NCBI GenBank assembly: GCA_007120305.1
Contig: SKNW01000044.1
Coordinates: 1 to 52,329, forward strand
From: Gemmatimonadota bacterium
Lineage (GTDB): Bacteria; Gemmatimonadota; Gemmatimonadetes; Longimicrobiales; Gaopeijiaceae
Length of the DNA: 52,329 nt
Reading direction: 5' to 3'
Shown: positions 44,150 to 51,456 of the stretch, piece by piece
Numbering within the stretch: the first letter of the stretch is position 1
How the letters are laid out: every line of letters starts with the position of its first letter
Program-made: the position numbers and the translations under genes
The notes under the pieces: model-generated
The model's database searches: none
The model's input: the letters and a program-made list of their open reading frames with translations, nothing else
Told to the model about the DNA's origin: nothing

Positions 44150-45556
44150 ATGAACTCCGTCCGTACCGACGCCGCCGAGGCGACCGACCTCGTTCCGGGA
44201 CTCCGGGCCGTCCTCCTGACGGGGGATTCCGCGCGCCTGGCAGCCTTGCTTGCGGATCTGCGTCCACAGGCGCTTCTCGGTGTCTGGTACGAGCTCGAAG
44301 CGGAGGAACGGGAGCGCGTTCTCTCGGCCCTCCCGCCGGAGCCGGCGGCAGAGCTCCTGTCGAACCTCTCCTCCGAGGAGCAGCCCGAGATCCTGGAAAG
44401 CATGGCGTCTCTCCAGGTGGCGGAGATGCTGGAGGAGCTTTCCCCCGACGACCTGGCGGATACGCTCCAGGCGCTGGAGGCATACGATCCCGAGCGATCC
44501 CGCGAGGTTCGGGGATTCCTGGATCCGGCTACCCTGGCGGTGGCCGATGCCCTGACCGGGTACGACGAGGAGGAGGCCGGGGGGCTCATGACCCCGGAGT
44601 TCATCTCGGTGCGGGCCACCATGACAGCGGCCCAGGTCCTGACCTTCCTCCGCCGGGCGGCTCCCGACGCCGAGACCATCTACTACCTCTACGTGGTGGA
44701 CGCCGACCAGCGCCTGAAGGGGGTGCTGTCGCTCCGGCAGCTCATCGTGTCCCCGCCGGAGGCCAGGGTCCAGGAGATGATGAGCCCCGACATCATCTCG
44801 ATCCGCACGGACACCGACCAGGAGGAGGTAGCCCGCATCATGGCGGATTACGACCTCTCGGTCCTTCCGGTGCTGGACGACGATGACCGCCTGGTGGGAA
44901 TCATCACCGTGGACGACGTGCTGGACGTGGTGACCGAAGAGGCCACGGAGGACATCCACCGCATGGGTGGTGCGCCCATCGACATCGACTACGTGCGCGC
45001 CAACCCGTTTCTCCTCTTCCGGAAGCGGGCGTCATGGCTGGTCCTGCTGGTGGTGTCGATGACGCTCACCTTCAACGTCATCAACCACTACGAGCACATC
45101 CTCGCGGAGGTGGTGATCCTGGCGGCCTTCATCCCGCTCCTCATCGGGACCGGAGGCAACGTGGGTGCGCAGGTGGCCACCCTGGTGGTCCGGGCCCTGG
45201 CCACCCGGGAGCTGGAGCTCCGCGACTACTTCCGGGTTCTCTGGAAGGAGCTGAAGACGGGGATGCTCCTGGGGCTCGCGTTCGGGCTGTTCATGACCGG
45301 CTACGTCTTCTTCTTCCAGTCCGAACCCCGGATCGCCGTGGCGCTGGGGATCACCATGGTGCTCATTGCCCTGAGCGCCAACCTGGTGGGTGCGAGCCTT
45401 CCCTTCCTCTTCCGCAGGCTCGGCATCGACCCGGCCCTCACCTCCTCGCCTGGGATCACCACGGTCATGGATGTCCTGGGGCTCCTGATCTACTTCCGGG
45501 TGGTCATCTGGGTCCTGGGACCTCTCCTCACCGGGGAAGCGGCTCCGGCTCCCTGA
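44150..45556 (+). CDS. mgtE: Magnesium transporter MgtE
   Basis: 468 aa. The N-terminal superhelical domain (about 20-145) is followed by two CBS domains (about 150-275, including VQEMMSPDIISIRTDTDQEEVARIM) and five transmembrane helices. Signature segments FIPLLIGTGGNVGAQVATLVVRALA and the NPF-like loop preceding the first helix are in place. MgtE is a Mg2+ channel gated by cytoplasmic Mg2+ through the N and CBS domains. Its 3' end overlaps the convergent ypdA by 29 bases. No M-box riboswitch-like leader is possible given the short upstream gap. Confidence 0.97.
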   Translation: MNSVRTDAAEATDLVPGLRAVLLTGDSARLAALLADLRPQALLGVWYELEAEERERVLSALPPEPAAELLSNLSSEEQPEILESMASLQVAEMLEELSPDDLADTLQALEAYDPERSREVRGFLDPATLAVADALTGYDEEEAGGLMTPEFISVRATMTAAQVLTFLRRAAPDAETIYYLYVVDADQRLKGVLSLRQLIVSPPEARVQEMMSPDIISIRTDTDQEEVARIMADYDLSVLPVLDDDDRLVGIITVDDVLDVVTEEATEDIHRMGGAPIDIDYVRANPFLLFRKRASWLVLLVVSMTLTFNVINHYEHILAEVVILAAFIPLLIGTGGNVGAQVATLVVRALATRELELRDYFRVLWKELKTGMLLGLAFGLFMTGYVFFFQSEPRIAVALGITMVLIALSANLVGASLPFLFRRLGIDPALTSSPGITTVMDVLGLLIYFRVVIWVLGPLLTGEAAPAP

Positions 45557-46592
45557 CGGGGGCACCCAGGTCGGCGGGAGCGCCCAGGGCGCGCACGATG
45601 GCTCGGCCGTGCCATCGGCCATTCTCGATGAAGATGCGGTTGGCGTCGTTTCCCGCCGCCAGCACCCCGGCAATGAAGACTCCGGCCACCGGTGTCTCCA
45701 TGGTCTCCGGATCGTGGGCCGGGACGCCGGTCCCGGAGTCGATGGGCACACCCAGCGCCTTCAGGAGCAGAGGGTCCGAGCGCCAGCCGGTGAGCGCCAG
45801 GACGTGGTCGTTTTCCACCGTGACGAGCTGCCCCGTCTCCTCGGAGCGAAGCACCACTTCGTCGGGGCGGATCTCTGCCACGCGGTGTCCCCACCTGGCC
45901 TCGACCTCACCCTTCTCCACCCGGTTCTGGATGTCGGGGAGTACCCAGGGCTTCACGCCCCGGTCGAAGTCGTGGAGAAAGTGGACCAGGGTCACCTGCG
46001 CGCCGGCGCGGAAAAGCTCCAGCGACGCCTCCACCGCAGAGTTGGACCCTCCCACCACGAGGACGCGGCGACGCCAGTACGGGTGGGGCTCCCGGTAGTG
46101 ATGCGAGACCTTCGGCAGCTCCTCGCCGGGCACTCCGAGCCAGTTGGGTTCGTGGAATCCGCCGGTGGCCACCACCACGTGGCGGGCGTGGATCACGTCT
46201 CGCCGTGGATTCCTTCCTCCGGTTCCCCGGTCCCGCACGGTTCGGAGTCGGAAGGCGCCCTTCTCCCCCTCCACGGCCTCCACGTCCTCGTAGAGCCGGG
46301 TGGGGAGTCTGAAGTATTCCACCACCTTCCGGTAATAGGAGAGGGATTCCCGGCGACTGGCGTTCCGCTCTGCCGTCACGAAGGGGAGATCCTCGATCTC
46401 GAGCTTTTCCGGCGTGGAGAAGAACTGCATGTAGTAGGGGTACCCCACGATGGCCGCGCAGAGGGGCCCCCGGTCCACGAGCACCGAGGTGAGCCCGGCC
46501 TTCCGGGCCGCGGCCGCAGCGGCGATGCCGCAGGGTCCGGCACCGATCACGGCCAGATCCACGGAGGTGGAGGAATCGAGGGCGTCGGTCAT
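45528..46592 (-). CDS. ypdA: YpdA-family bacillithiol-disulphide reductase
   Basis: 354 aa. FAD-binding VIGAGPCGIAAAAAARKAG is followed by GYPYYMQFFSTPEKLEIEDLPF and a second NAD(P)-binding motif VLVVGGSNSAVEASLELFRAGA. The C-terminal segment has TPVAGVFIAGVLAAGNDANRIFIENGR. The pattern fits YpdA, the NADPH-dependent flavoprotein that reduces oxidised bacillithiol, rather than thioredoxin reductase (no CxxC). It implies that bacillithiol or a similar thiol is used. A TACGAT hexamer lies 4 bases before the ATG (read on the minus strand). Confidence 0.88.
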   Translation of the reverse strand: MTDALDSSTSVDLAVIGAGPCGIAAAAAARKAGLTSVLVDRGPLCAAIVGYPYYMQFFSTPEKLEIEDLPFVTAERNASRRESLSYYRKVVEYFRLPTRLYEDVEAVEGEKGAFRLRTVRDRGTGGRNPRRDVIHARHVVVATGGFHEPNWLGVPGEELPKVSHHYREPHPYWRRRVLVVGGSNSAVEASLELFRAGAQVTLVHFLHDFDRGVKPWVLPDIQNRVEKGEVEARWGHRVAEIRPDEVVLRSEETGQLVTVENDHVLALTGWRSDPLLLKALGVPIDSGTGVPAHDPETMETPVAGVFIAGVLAAGNDANRIFIENGRWHGRAIVRALGAPADLGAPVREPEPLPR

Positions 46593-46824
46593 GGGGATCG
46601 TATCCAGGTGCAGGCGGACCCGCCGGCGCTGCGCCGAAGGAAGAGGGCGAGGCTGCGGACGCGAAGGGGGGAGCGACTCCCCGTACCTTGAAGCGTGCCT
46701 CCCGTTCCCGAACGTGCCTGCCGGGACGCGCCTTCCCCTCCCCCCATTGCTCCGCTCCCGGACATCTTCGATTCTTCGGATGTCGTCTCCTGCCGACCTC
46801 CCACACCCCATCCCCGAGCCTGCC

Positions 46825-47088
46825 ATGATCCGCCCCGAATCCGAGGCCAGGAAGGCCCTCAACCGGCTCCTTCGGGCCGTGGAGAAGAGCCGCCGCGAGA
46901 TGGATACCCTGGCGGCGTCCATCCAGCACGCCGAGGGGGACGACTTCCCCATGGAGCGATACGACGAGGTGGCCCGGGACCTGGACCGGGTCACCGAATT
47001 CGTGCACGAGGAGGGACGGCGCCTGCAGAACAAGATCCTCCAGGCTGGCGGCCTGGAGCCGGGCCGAGTGCGTCGATCCTCCTCGTGA
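46825..47088 (+). CDS. Small helical protein upstream of the LuxE/LuxC pair
   Basis: 87 aa, unrecognised. It is highly charged and entirely helical in appearance (ESEARKALNRLLRAVEKSRR, then RYDEVARDLDRVTEFVHEEGR), likely a coiled coil. The ATG at 46825 is preferred; an in-frame ATG at 46780 would add 15 Pro-rich residues. Its stop overlaps the luxE-like GTG start (GTGA), so it is translationally coupled to the reductase genes and may be a subunit or regulator. Confidence 0.7.
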   Translation: MIRPESEARKALNRLLRAVEKSRREMDTLAASIQHAEGDDFPMERYDEVARDLDRVTEFVHEEGRRLQNKILQAGGLEPGRVRRSSS

Positions 47089-48314
47089 CGGGCCCTCCCA
47101 TCCCGGGCAGTTCCTCGATCCCGGAGGATCTGGAGTCGGAGGGCGCAGCCCTCCGGGACGCCCTCCTGCTACTCATGGGCCGGAAGGAAGCCGAGGGAGG
47201 AGAGGCGGAAGTCGAGGCCCTCGCCCTCCGCGTCCTCCGCTACCAGGCCCGGGCCAACCCGGTCTACGGTACGCTCCTCCGGAATCGCGGGCTGGATGCC
47301 GGGTCGCTGGAGCACTGGACCCGGTTTCCGCCGGTCCCCGCCCGTGCCTTTCGGGACGCCTCTCCGTACATCGGAGGCGAGGGCGGCAAGGGCGGGGACC
47401 GGGAGGGCGGGAAGCCGCCGGAGGCCGTCTTCCATACATCGGGGACCACGGGAACTCCCGGCGTGCACCGAGTCCGGGACCTGTCCCTCTACCACGCGTC
47501 GCTCCTTCCCCCGGCCCGCCGCCACCTGGGGCTGCGGGAACGGGAGCCGGGGACGGCAATGGAGAGCCGACCTACACGGGTCCTCGCCCTTCTCCCCCCC
47601 CCGGACACCCGTCCCACCTCCTCCCTGGCCCACATGGCTGGGGTCCTCGTCCACCGCTTCGATGACGGCGGTGGGGGATTTCTCCTTTCGGCCGACTGGG
47701 ACCTTGAGGTCGTGCGGGTGGCGGAGGCGCTGGAGCGCGCGCGGGCCGACGGAGTCCCCGTCCTCCTCCTGGCCACCGCCTTCGCCCTGGTCCACTGGCT
47801 CGAGCGCAGCCAGGCGCAGGGCGCGAGCGCGATCCGCCTTCCTCCGGGCTCCCGGATCATGGAAACCGGCGGGTACAAGGGCCGGAGCCGGGAGGTGGAG
47901 CGGCCGGTCCTCTACCATGCGCTCTCCGAAGCACTCGGCGTGCCACCCGAACGAATCGTGAACGAGTACGGAATGACCGAGATGCTTTCGCAATTCTACG
48001 AGCCGGTTCTGGAGGAAGGGGGGCCGGCCGATCCGTCGCTTCGCCGCCACGTGGGGCCGTCGTGGGTGCGGACGCGGGTACTGGACCCGGTAACCCTGGC
48101 TCCCGTCCCCCCGGGGGAGCCTGGCCTGCTCTGCCACCTGGACCTGGCCAACCTCTACTCGGCCGCGCTTCTTCTCACCGAGGACCGGGGCGTGTCGGTC
48201 CCCGGACCAGCGATGGATCACACCCCCGGGTTCCGGGTCCTGGGACGCGGATCCGGGGCCGTTCCACGGGGCTGCTCCCTCTCGCTGGAGGCGTGGATGA
48301 GGGCCAGCCCATGA
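47085..48314 (+). CDS. LuxE-like acyl-protein synthetase
   Basis: 409 aa. FHTSGTTGTPGVHRVRDLSLYHAS is the adenylate-forming loop of LuxE, and ERIVNEYGMTEMLSQFYEP is the family's second hallmark. LuxE activates fatty acids as acyl-AMP and transfers them to a partner, here probably the LuxC-like reductase encoded next (ATGA overlap). GTG start at 47085. The Gly-rich linker (EGGKGGDREGGK) near residue 100 is atypical. Confidence 0.9.
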   Translation: MTGPPIPGSSSIPEDLESEGAALRDALLLLMGRKEAEGGEAEVEALALRVLRYQARANPVYGTLLRNRGLDAGSLEHWTRFPPVPARAFRDASPYIGGEGGKGGDREGGKPPEAVFHTSGTTGTPGVHRVRDLSLYHASLLPPARRHLGLREREPGTAMESRPTRVLALLPPPDTRPTSSLAHMAGVLVHRFDDGGGGFLLSADWDLEVVRVAEALERARADGVPVLLLATAFALVHWLERSQAQGASAIRLPPGSRIMETGGYKGRSREVERPVLYHALSEALGVPPERIVNEYGMTEMLSQFYEPVLEEGGPADPSLRRHVGPSWVRTRVLDPVTLAPVPPGEPGLLCHLDLANLYSAALLLTEDRGVSVPGPAMDHTPGFRVLGRGSGAVPRGCSLSLEAWMRASP

Positions 48315-49705
48315 CGGAGGTATCCGTCCCCGTTCCCCTCCCCGGGGGTCTTGATCCCTGCGTCCTGCCCCCGGGCATGGTCGACCACCAGGCCACCGTC
48401 GGGGGACTCCTGGATCACCTGACAGGCACTGGAGCCGAAGCCCTGCGTGCGCTTGGGTTCCGGACTCGCCTGCAGGTCCTGGCCCGGGCCGGATCCCGGT
48501 TTCTCGACCCGGCGGACCCTCTCCGGCGTGAAGCCCTGGAGCGGCTCCCGGTCGACGCCGATCTGACGGAGCCCGGAGCCCGTCAACTCCTGGACGGCAT
48601 GGCCCGGGACTGGACCCTGGACCGTCTGGCCACGGCCCTCCGCGCCGACTTCCCCGATCCGGACGTGCTGGATGGATTTCGCCCCGGTATCCGGGGAGAT
48701 CGGCTCCGGGTCCTCCCTCCCCGGCTCCTGGTGCAGGTGGGGGCGGGGAACGTGCCCGGAACCGGGGCCACGGCGCTTCTCCGGGGGCTCCTGGTGGGGG
48801 CGCCTACCCTGCTCAAGCCGGGAGCCGGGGACCGGGTGCTTCCCGGGCTCCTGGCCCGTGCCCTCCACGAAGAAAGCGAGGCGCTGGCCCATGGGCTGGC
48901 CGTTGTGGGGTGGAGGGGAGGGAAGGGTGGCGACCTGGAGCAGGCTGCCCTTCGCCGGGCCGACCGGGTCGTGGTCTATGGGGGTCAGGAAGCCGTGGCC
49001 GCCGTCCGTGCCCTCACGGGGCCGCTGACGCCGGTGGTGGTGTACGGCCCCCGGGTGAGTGCGGGGCTGGTCCTGGCCGATGCCACGGGCTCGGACGGGG
49101 TGGTGGCCGATGCGGCGGCGGCGGTGTCCGCCTACGAACAGCGCGGGTGTGTCTCCCCCCACCTGGTCTGGGTTCAGGCCGGAGGGGGGCGATCTCCGGA
49201 GGGCTGGGCCGAGGCGCTGGGGTCGGCCCTGGCCGACGGTGCGCCAGGGGTATCCGCGGCCGTATCGCCAGTGCACGCCATGCGGGTCCTCCGGGATGCG
49301 GCCGAGTTCCGGGCAGCCGCGGGTTCCGGTGACCGTGTATGGGGCGGACCAGCAGATGGCTGGATGGTGCTCTTCGAGGACGAGGCGACGGGCGCGGATC
49401 CCCGCCCGTTCGAGCCCTCCTGCCTGGGGCGTACCGTGCGGGTGCGACCCCTCCCGGATCCCGGCACGCTGGCCTCCGTGCTTGCGCCGATGCGACACGT
49501 GATCCAGAGCGTCGCCCTGGAGGGGGCCGAGCCGGGGCGCACGACCACGGCCCTCCTCCTGGCGAGAGCCGGTGTCACCCGGGTGACGACCTTCCGGGAG
49601 CAGCCCTGGCCACCGGCCTGGTGGAAGCATGACGGGCAGGGACCGCTGGCCGCCCTCGTGCAGTGGGCCACGCTGGAGCCGGCCGACCGGGCGGGCCCCA
49701 GGTGA
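48311..49705 (+). CDS. LuxC-like acyl-CoA/acyl-protein reductase
   Basis: 464 aa. The mid-region VQVGAGNVPGTGATALLRGLLVGAPTLLKPG and the presumed nucleophile Cys280 in AYEQRGCVSPHLVWVQ match LuxC, which reduces an acyl group transferred from LuxE to the aldehyde with NADPH. The product would be a fatty aldehyde, but no luciferase (luxA/luxB), luxD thioesterase or luciferase flavin genes are nearby. The C-terminus follows the family with FREQPWPPAWWKHDGQ. It ends 6 bases from the convergent abrB-like gene. Confidence 0.9.
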   Translation: MTEVSVPVPLPGGLDPCVLPPGMVDHQATVGGLLDHLTGTGAEALRALGFRTRLQVLARAGSRFLDPADPLRREALERLPVDADLTEPGARQLLDGMARDWTLDRLATALRADFPDPDVLDGFRPGIRGDRLRVLPPRLLVQVGAGNVPGTGATALLRGLLVGAPTLLKPGAGDRVLPGLLARALHEESEALAHGLAVVGWRGGKGGDLEQAALRRADRVVVYGGQEAVAAVRALTGPLTPVVVYGPRVSAGLVLADATGSDGVVADAAAAVSAYEQRGCVSPHLVWVQAGGGRSPEGWAEALGSALADGAPGVSAAVSPVHAMRVLRDAAEFRAAAGSGDRVWGGPADGWMVLFEDEATGADPRPFEPSCLGRTVRVRPLPDPGTLASVLAPMRHVIQSVALEGAEPGRTTTALLLARAGVTRVTTFREQPWPPAWWKHDGQGPLAALVQWATLEPADRAGPR

Positions 49706-49711
49706 GGGGGG

Positions 49712-49903
49712 TTATTCCTCGGCCTGCTGCTCCGACCGCCAGACCACCATCTGCCGGTGGCCAGTGGCGTCTTCCTCCACCCGGACGGTCAGGGCGTCCC
49801 CTTCCTCGATGCCGAGGTCGTCGCGCATTTCCTGGGGGATGGTGATGCGGCCGCCGACGCCAACCGTCACTTCGCCGAAATACCGGGTGCGGTAGATGGC
49901 CAT
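49712..49903 (-). CDS. SpoVT/AbrB-domain transcription regulator
   Basis: 63 aa. FGEVTVGVGGRITIPQEMRDDLGIEEGDALTVRVEED is a typical swapped-hairpin AbrB/MazE DNA-binding domain. The C-terminal 20 residues are charged and no effector domain is present. No toxin gene is adjacent, so it is more likely a stand-alone regulator than an antitoxin. Start ATG at 49903 has GAGGAAA upstream, and a candidate promoter is further upstream. Confidence 0.9.
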   Translation of the reverse strand: MAIYRTRYFGEVTVGVGGRITIPQEMRDDLGIEEGDALTVRVEEDATGHRQMVVWRSEQQAEE

Positions 49904-49976
49904 CGAGTTTCCTCGCTCTGGGTCGTGATCCGATCCCTGCCGCGCAGGGCGGAAAGGAAGATGATGGAAGCCTTTC

Positions 49977-50005
49977 AATCTAGGGTGCCCCCTCCCTGCT
50001 GACCA
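49977..50005 (-). promoter_or_regulatory. Candidate promoter for the AbrB-like gene
   Basis: On the minus strand TGGTCA (50005-50000) and TAGATT (49982-49977) are 17 bases apart, each matching 4 of 6 sigma-70 positions. The leader would be about 65 bases. This lies in the 139-base gap before the upstream 95-aa gene, which holds nothing else obvious. Confidence 0.35.
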
Positions 50006-50042
50006 GATGGCGGGGCTTCCTGTCCCCACCCGCCTGCCTGAA

Positions 50043-50330
50043 TCAGGGGAGGAGGGAGCGAAGCATGGCCGCGAAGTGGTGCTCCTCCAGTCGTCGGGCG
50101 CGCTGAACGACCTCGTCGTAGGTGTCCTCGATGAGAAGAGGGATGGTGCGGATCGTGGGCTCCCCTTCGGACCGGTCCACCGGAGAGAAAGCCAGGAGTG
50201 CGCGGTAGCGGTCAGCGCCCCGGGGCGTGTCCTCGAACTCCAGGTAGACCTCCCAGAACCGGCCGTCGTGGCTCACGGTGGCCAGGTGCTGCCCGGCGGA
50301 GGGGCGCTGCTCGGAAGGGGGCTGGGTCAT
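50043..50330 (-). CDS. Uncharacterised protein, 95 aa
   Basis: I do not recognise the family. After a hydrophilic start the sequence has two short beta-strand blocks (FWEVYLEFEDT, YRALLAFSP) followed by helices (TYDEVVQRARRLEEHHFAAMLRSLLP). The ATG at 50330 gives a typical protein start; the longer frame is Arg/Pro-rich shadow. It lies 7 bases downstream of the MscS gene stop, so it is likely co-transcribed with it. Confidence 0.75.
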   Translation of the reverse strand: MTQPPSEQRPSAGQHLATVSHDGRFWEVYLEFEDTPRGADRYRALLAFSPVDRSEGEPTIRTIPLLIEDTYDEVVQRARRLEEHHFAAMLRSLLP

Positions 50331-50337
50331 GGCCGTC

Positions 50338-51456
50338 TCATCGCGGTTCGTCTTCCAGGGGGTCGGCAGGTGCGGGAGGGGGTGCCGAGCCAGGGGCCTG
50401 GGTGGGGGCCTGGGTGGGGGCGTCACTTTCTTCCTCGGTCCGGTCCGGATCCTGGCCCCGGTTCGCATCCCCCCCATCCTCGAATCCCATCTCTCCGCCG
50501 TGGACCAGGCGAATGGGGAAAGGCTCCGTGACCTCGCCCGTGTAGAGCGAGCGATGCGGGAAGGGGATCTCGATCCCCTCGGCGTCGAACCTTGCCTTGA
50601 TTTCCTCGAGCAGCGTGTTCTTCAGGCTGAAGAAGTTCTCCCGGTAGGTCCAGACGGCCAGACGAAGGTCCAGCGAGGATTCACCGTACCCGTCAAAGAA
50701 CACCGTGGGCTCGGGCTCCATCAGCGCCCGGGGGTTCACGCGAGTCACATCCATGAGGACCTCGCGTACCCGGGGGATGTCCTCCTTGTACGCCACGCCC
50801 ACCGTGAGGTCGAGACGCCGGATCGGAAACCGGGTGACGGTGGTCACCTGGCTCTTCACGATGGTCTCGTTGGGGATGCGAATGAACCGGTTGTCGAAGG
50901 TACGGAGCTTCACCGAGAGGGTGTCGATGGAGAGGACCCGGCCCACCGTGTCCCCGACCTGGATCACGTCGTCCACCTCGAAGGGTTTCTCGCCGATCAG
51001 GAAGAATCCCGAGATCACGTTCGAGACCGAGGTCTGGGAGGCGAAGCCCACGGCGATCCCCACCACCCCGGCCGCGCCCAGGAGGGGGGTCAGATTGAAT
51101 CCCACCTCGAGGAGGGCCAGGACCACCAGGAGAAGAAAGCCCGGGTAGAGGATGAACTTCCCAACCACCATGGCCTGCTGGGGCGAGTACTGGCGGGTGA
51201 CCCATTTCTTCACCCAGCGGGTCGTCGCGAAGAGGATGGGGAGCCCCAGGAAGAGCCAGATGGCGGCGCGCAGCCACGCCCCCAGGTCGATGCGCTCGAG
51301 GGTGGTGGCCAGCACCCCGAGGCTCGTGAACCCCAGGTCGGGGTCGGTGCTCTGGACGGCGACCCACGCCAGGAGGCCGGGGGGTGAGAGAAGCCCGGAG
51401 TGTGTGAGGACCCCGGGGGCTGCGAGGAGCCCGGGCGCGTCCAGAACGTCGATCAT
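50338..51456 (-). CDS. Small-conductance mechanosensitive channel (MscS family)
   Basis: 372 aa with about four helices (roughly 55-75, 95-120, 122-150). The pore-helix glycine/alanine pattern GAAGVVGIAVGFASQTSVSNVISGFFLI and the following EKPFEVDDVIQVGDTVGRVLSIDTLSVKLRTFDNRFIRIPNETIVKS are the MscS hallmark. The C-terminus is a long acidic/Pro-rich tail. It vents solutes on hypo-osmotic shock. The ATG at 51456 overlaps the upstream gene stop by 4 bases. Confidence 0.96.
   Translation of the reverse strand: MIDVLDAPGLLAAPGVLTHSGLLSPPGLLAWVAVQSTDPDLGFTSLGVLATTLERIDLGAWLRAAIWLFLGLPILFATTRWVKKWVTRQYSPQQAMVVGKFILYPGFLLLVVLALLEVGFNLTPLLGAAGVVGIAVGFASQTSVSNVISGFFLIGEKPFEVDDVIQVGDTVGRVLSIDTLSVKLRTFDNRFIRIPNETIVKSQVTTVTRFPIRRLDLTVGVAYKEDIPRVREVLMDVTRVNPRALMEPEPTVFFDGYGESSLDLRLAVWTYRENFFSLKNTLLEEIKARFDAEGIEIPFPHRSLYTGEVTEPFPIRLVHGGEMGFEDGGDANRGQDPDRTEEESDAPTQAPTQAPGSAPPPAPADPLEDEPR

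Noticed and set aside
41118-44483. 1121-codon minus-strand frame extending upstream of the lipoprotein gene
   Set aside because: Only the 41118-41933 part has a signal peptide and balanced composition. The rest is Gly/Arg/Pro-rich antisense of the SirB1-like and ygfZ genes.
47085-49705. A bioluminescence lux operon
   Set aside because: Only LuxE- and LuxC-like genes are present; luxA, luxB and luxD are absent and neighbours are unrelated.
49712-49903. MazE-type antitoxin of a toxin-antitoxin pair
   Set aside because: No toxin-sized ORF is adjacent; the convergent neighbour is luxC-like and the upstream gene is a 95-aa unknown with no toxin fold.
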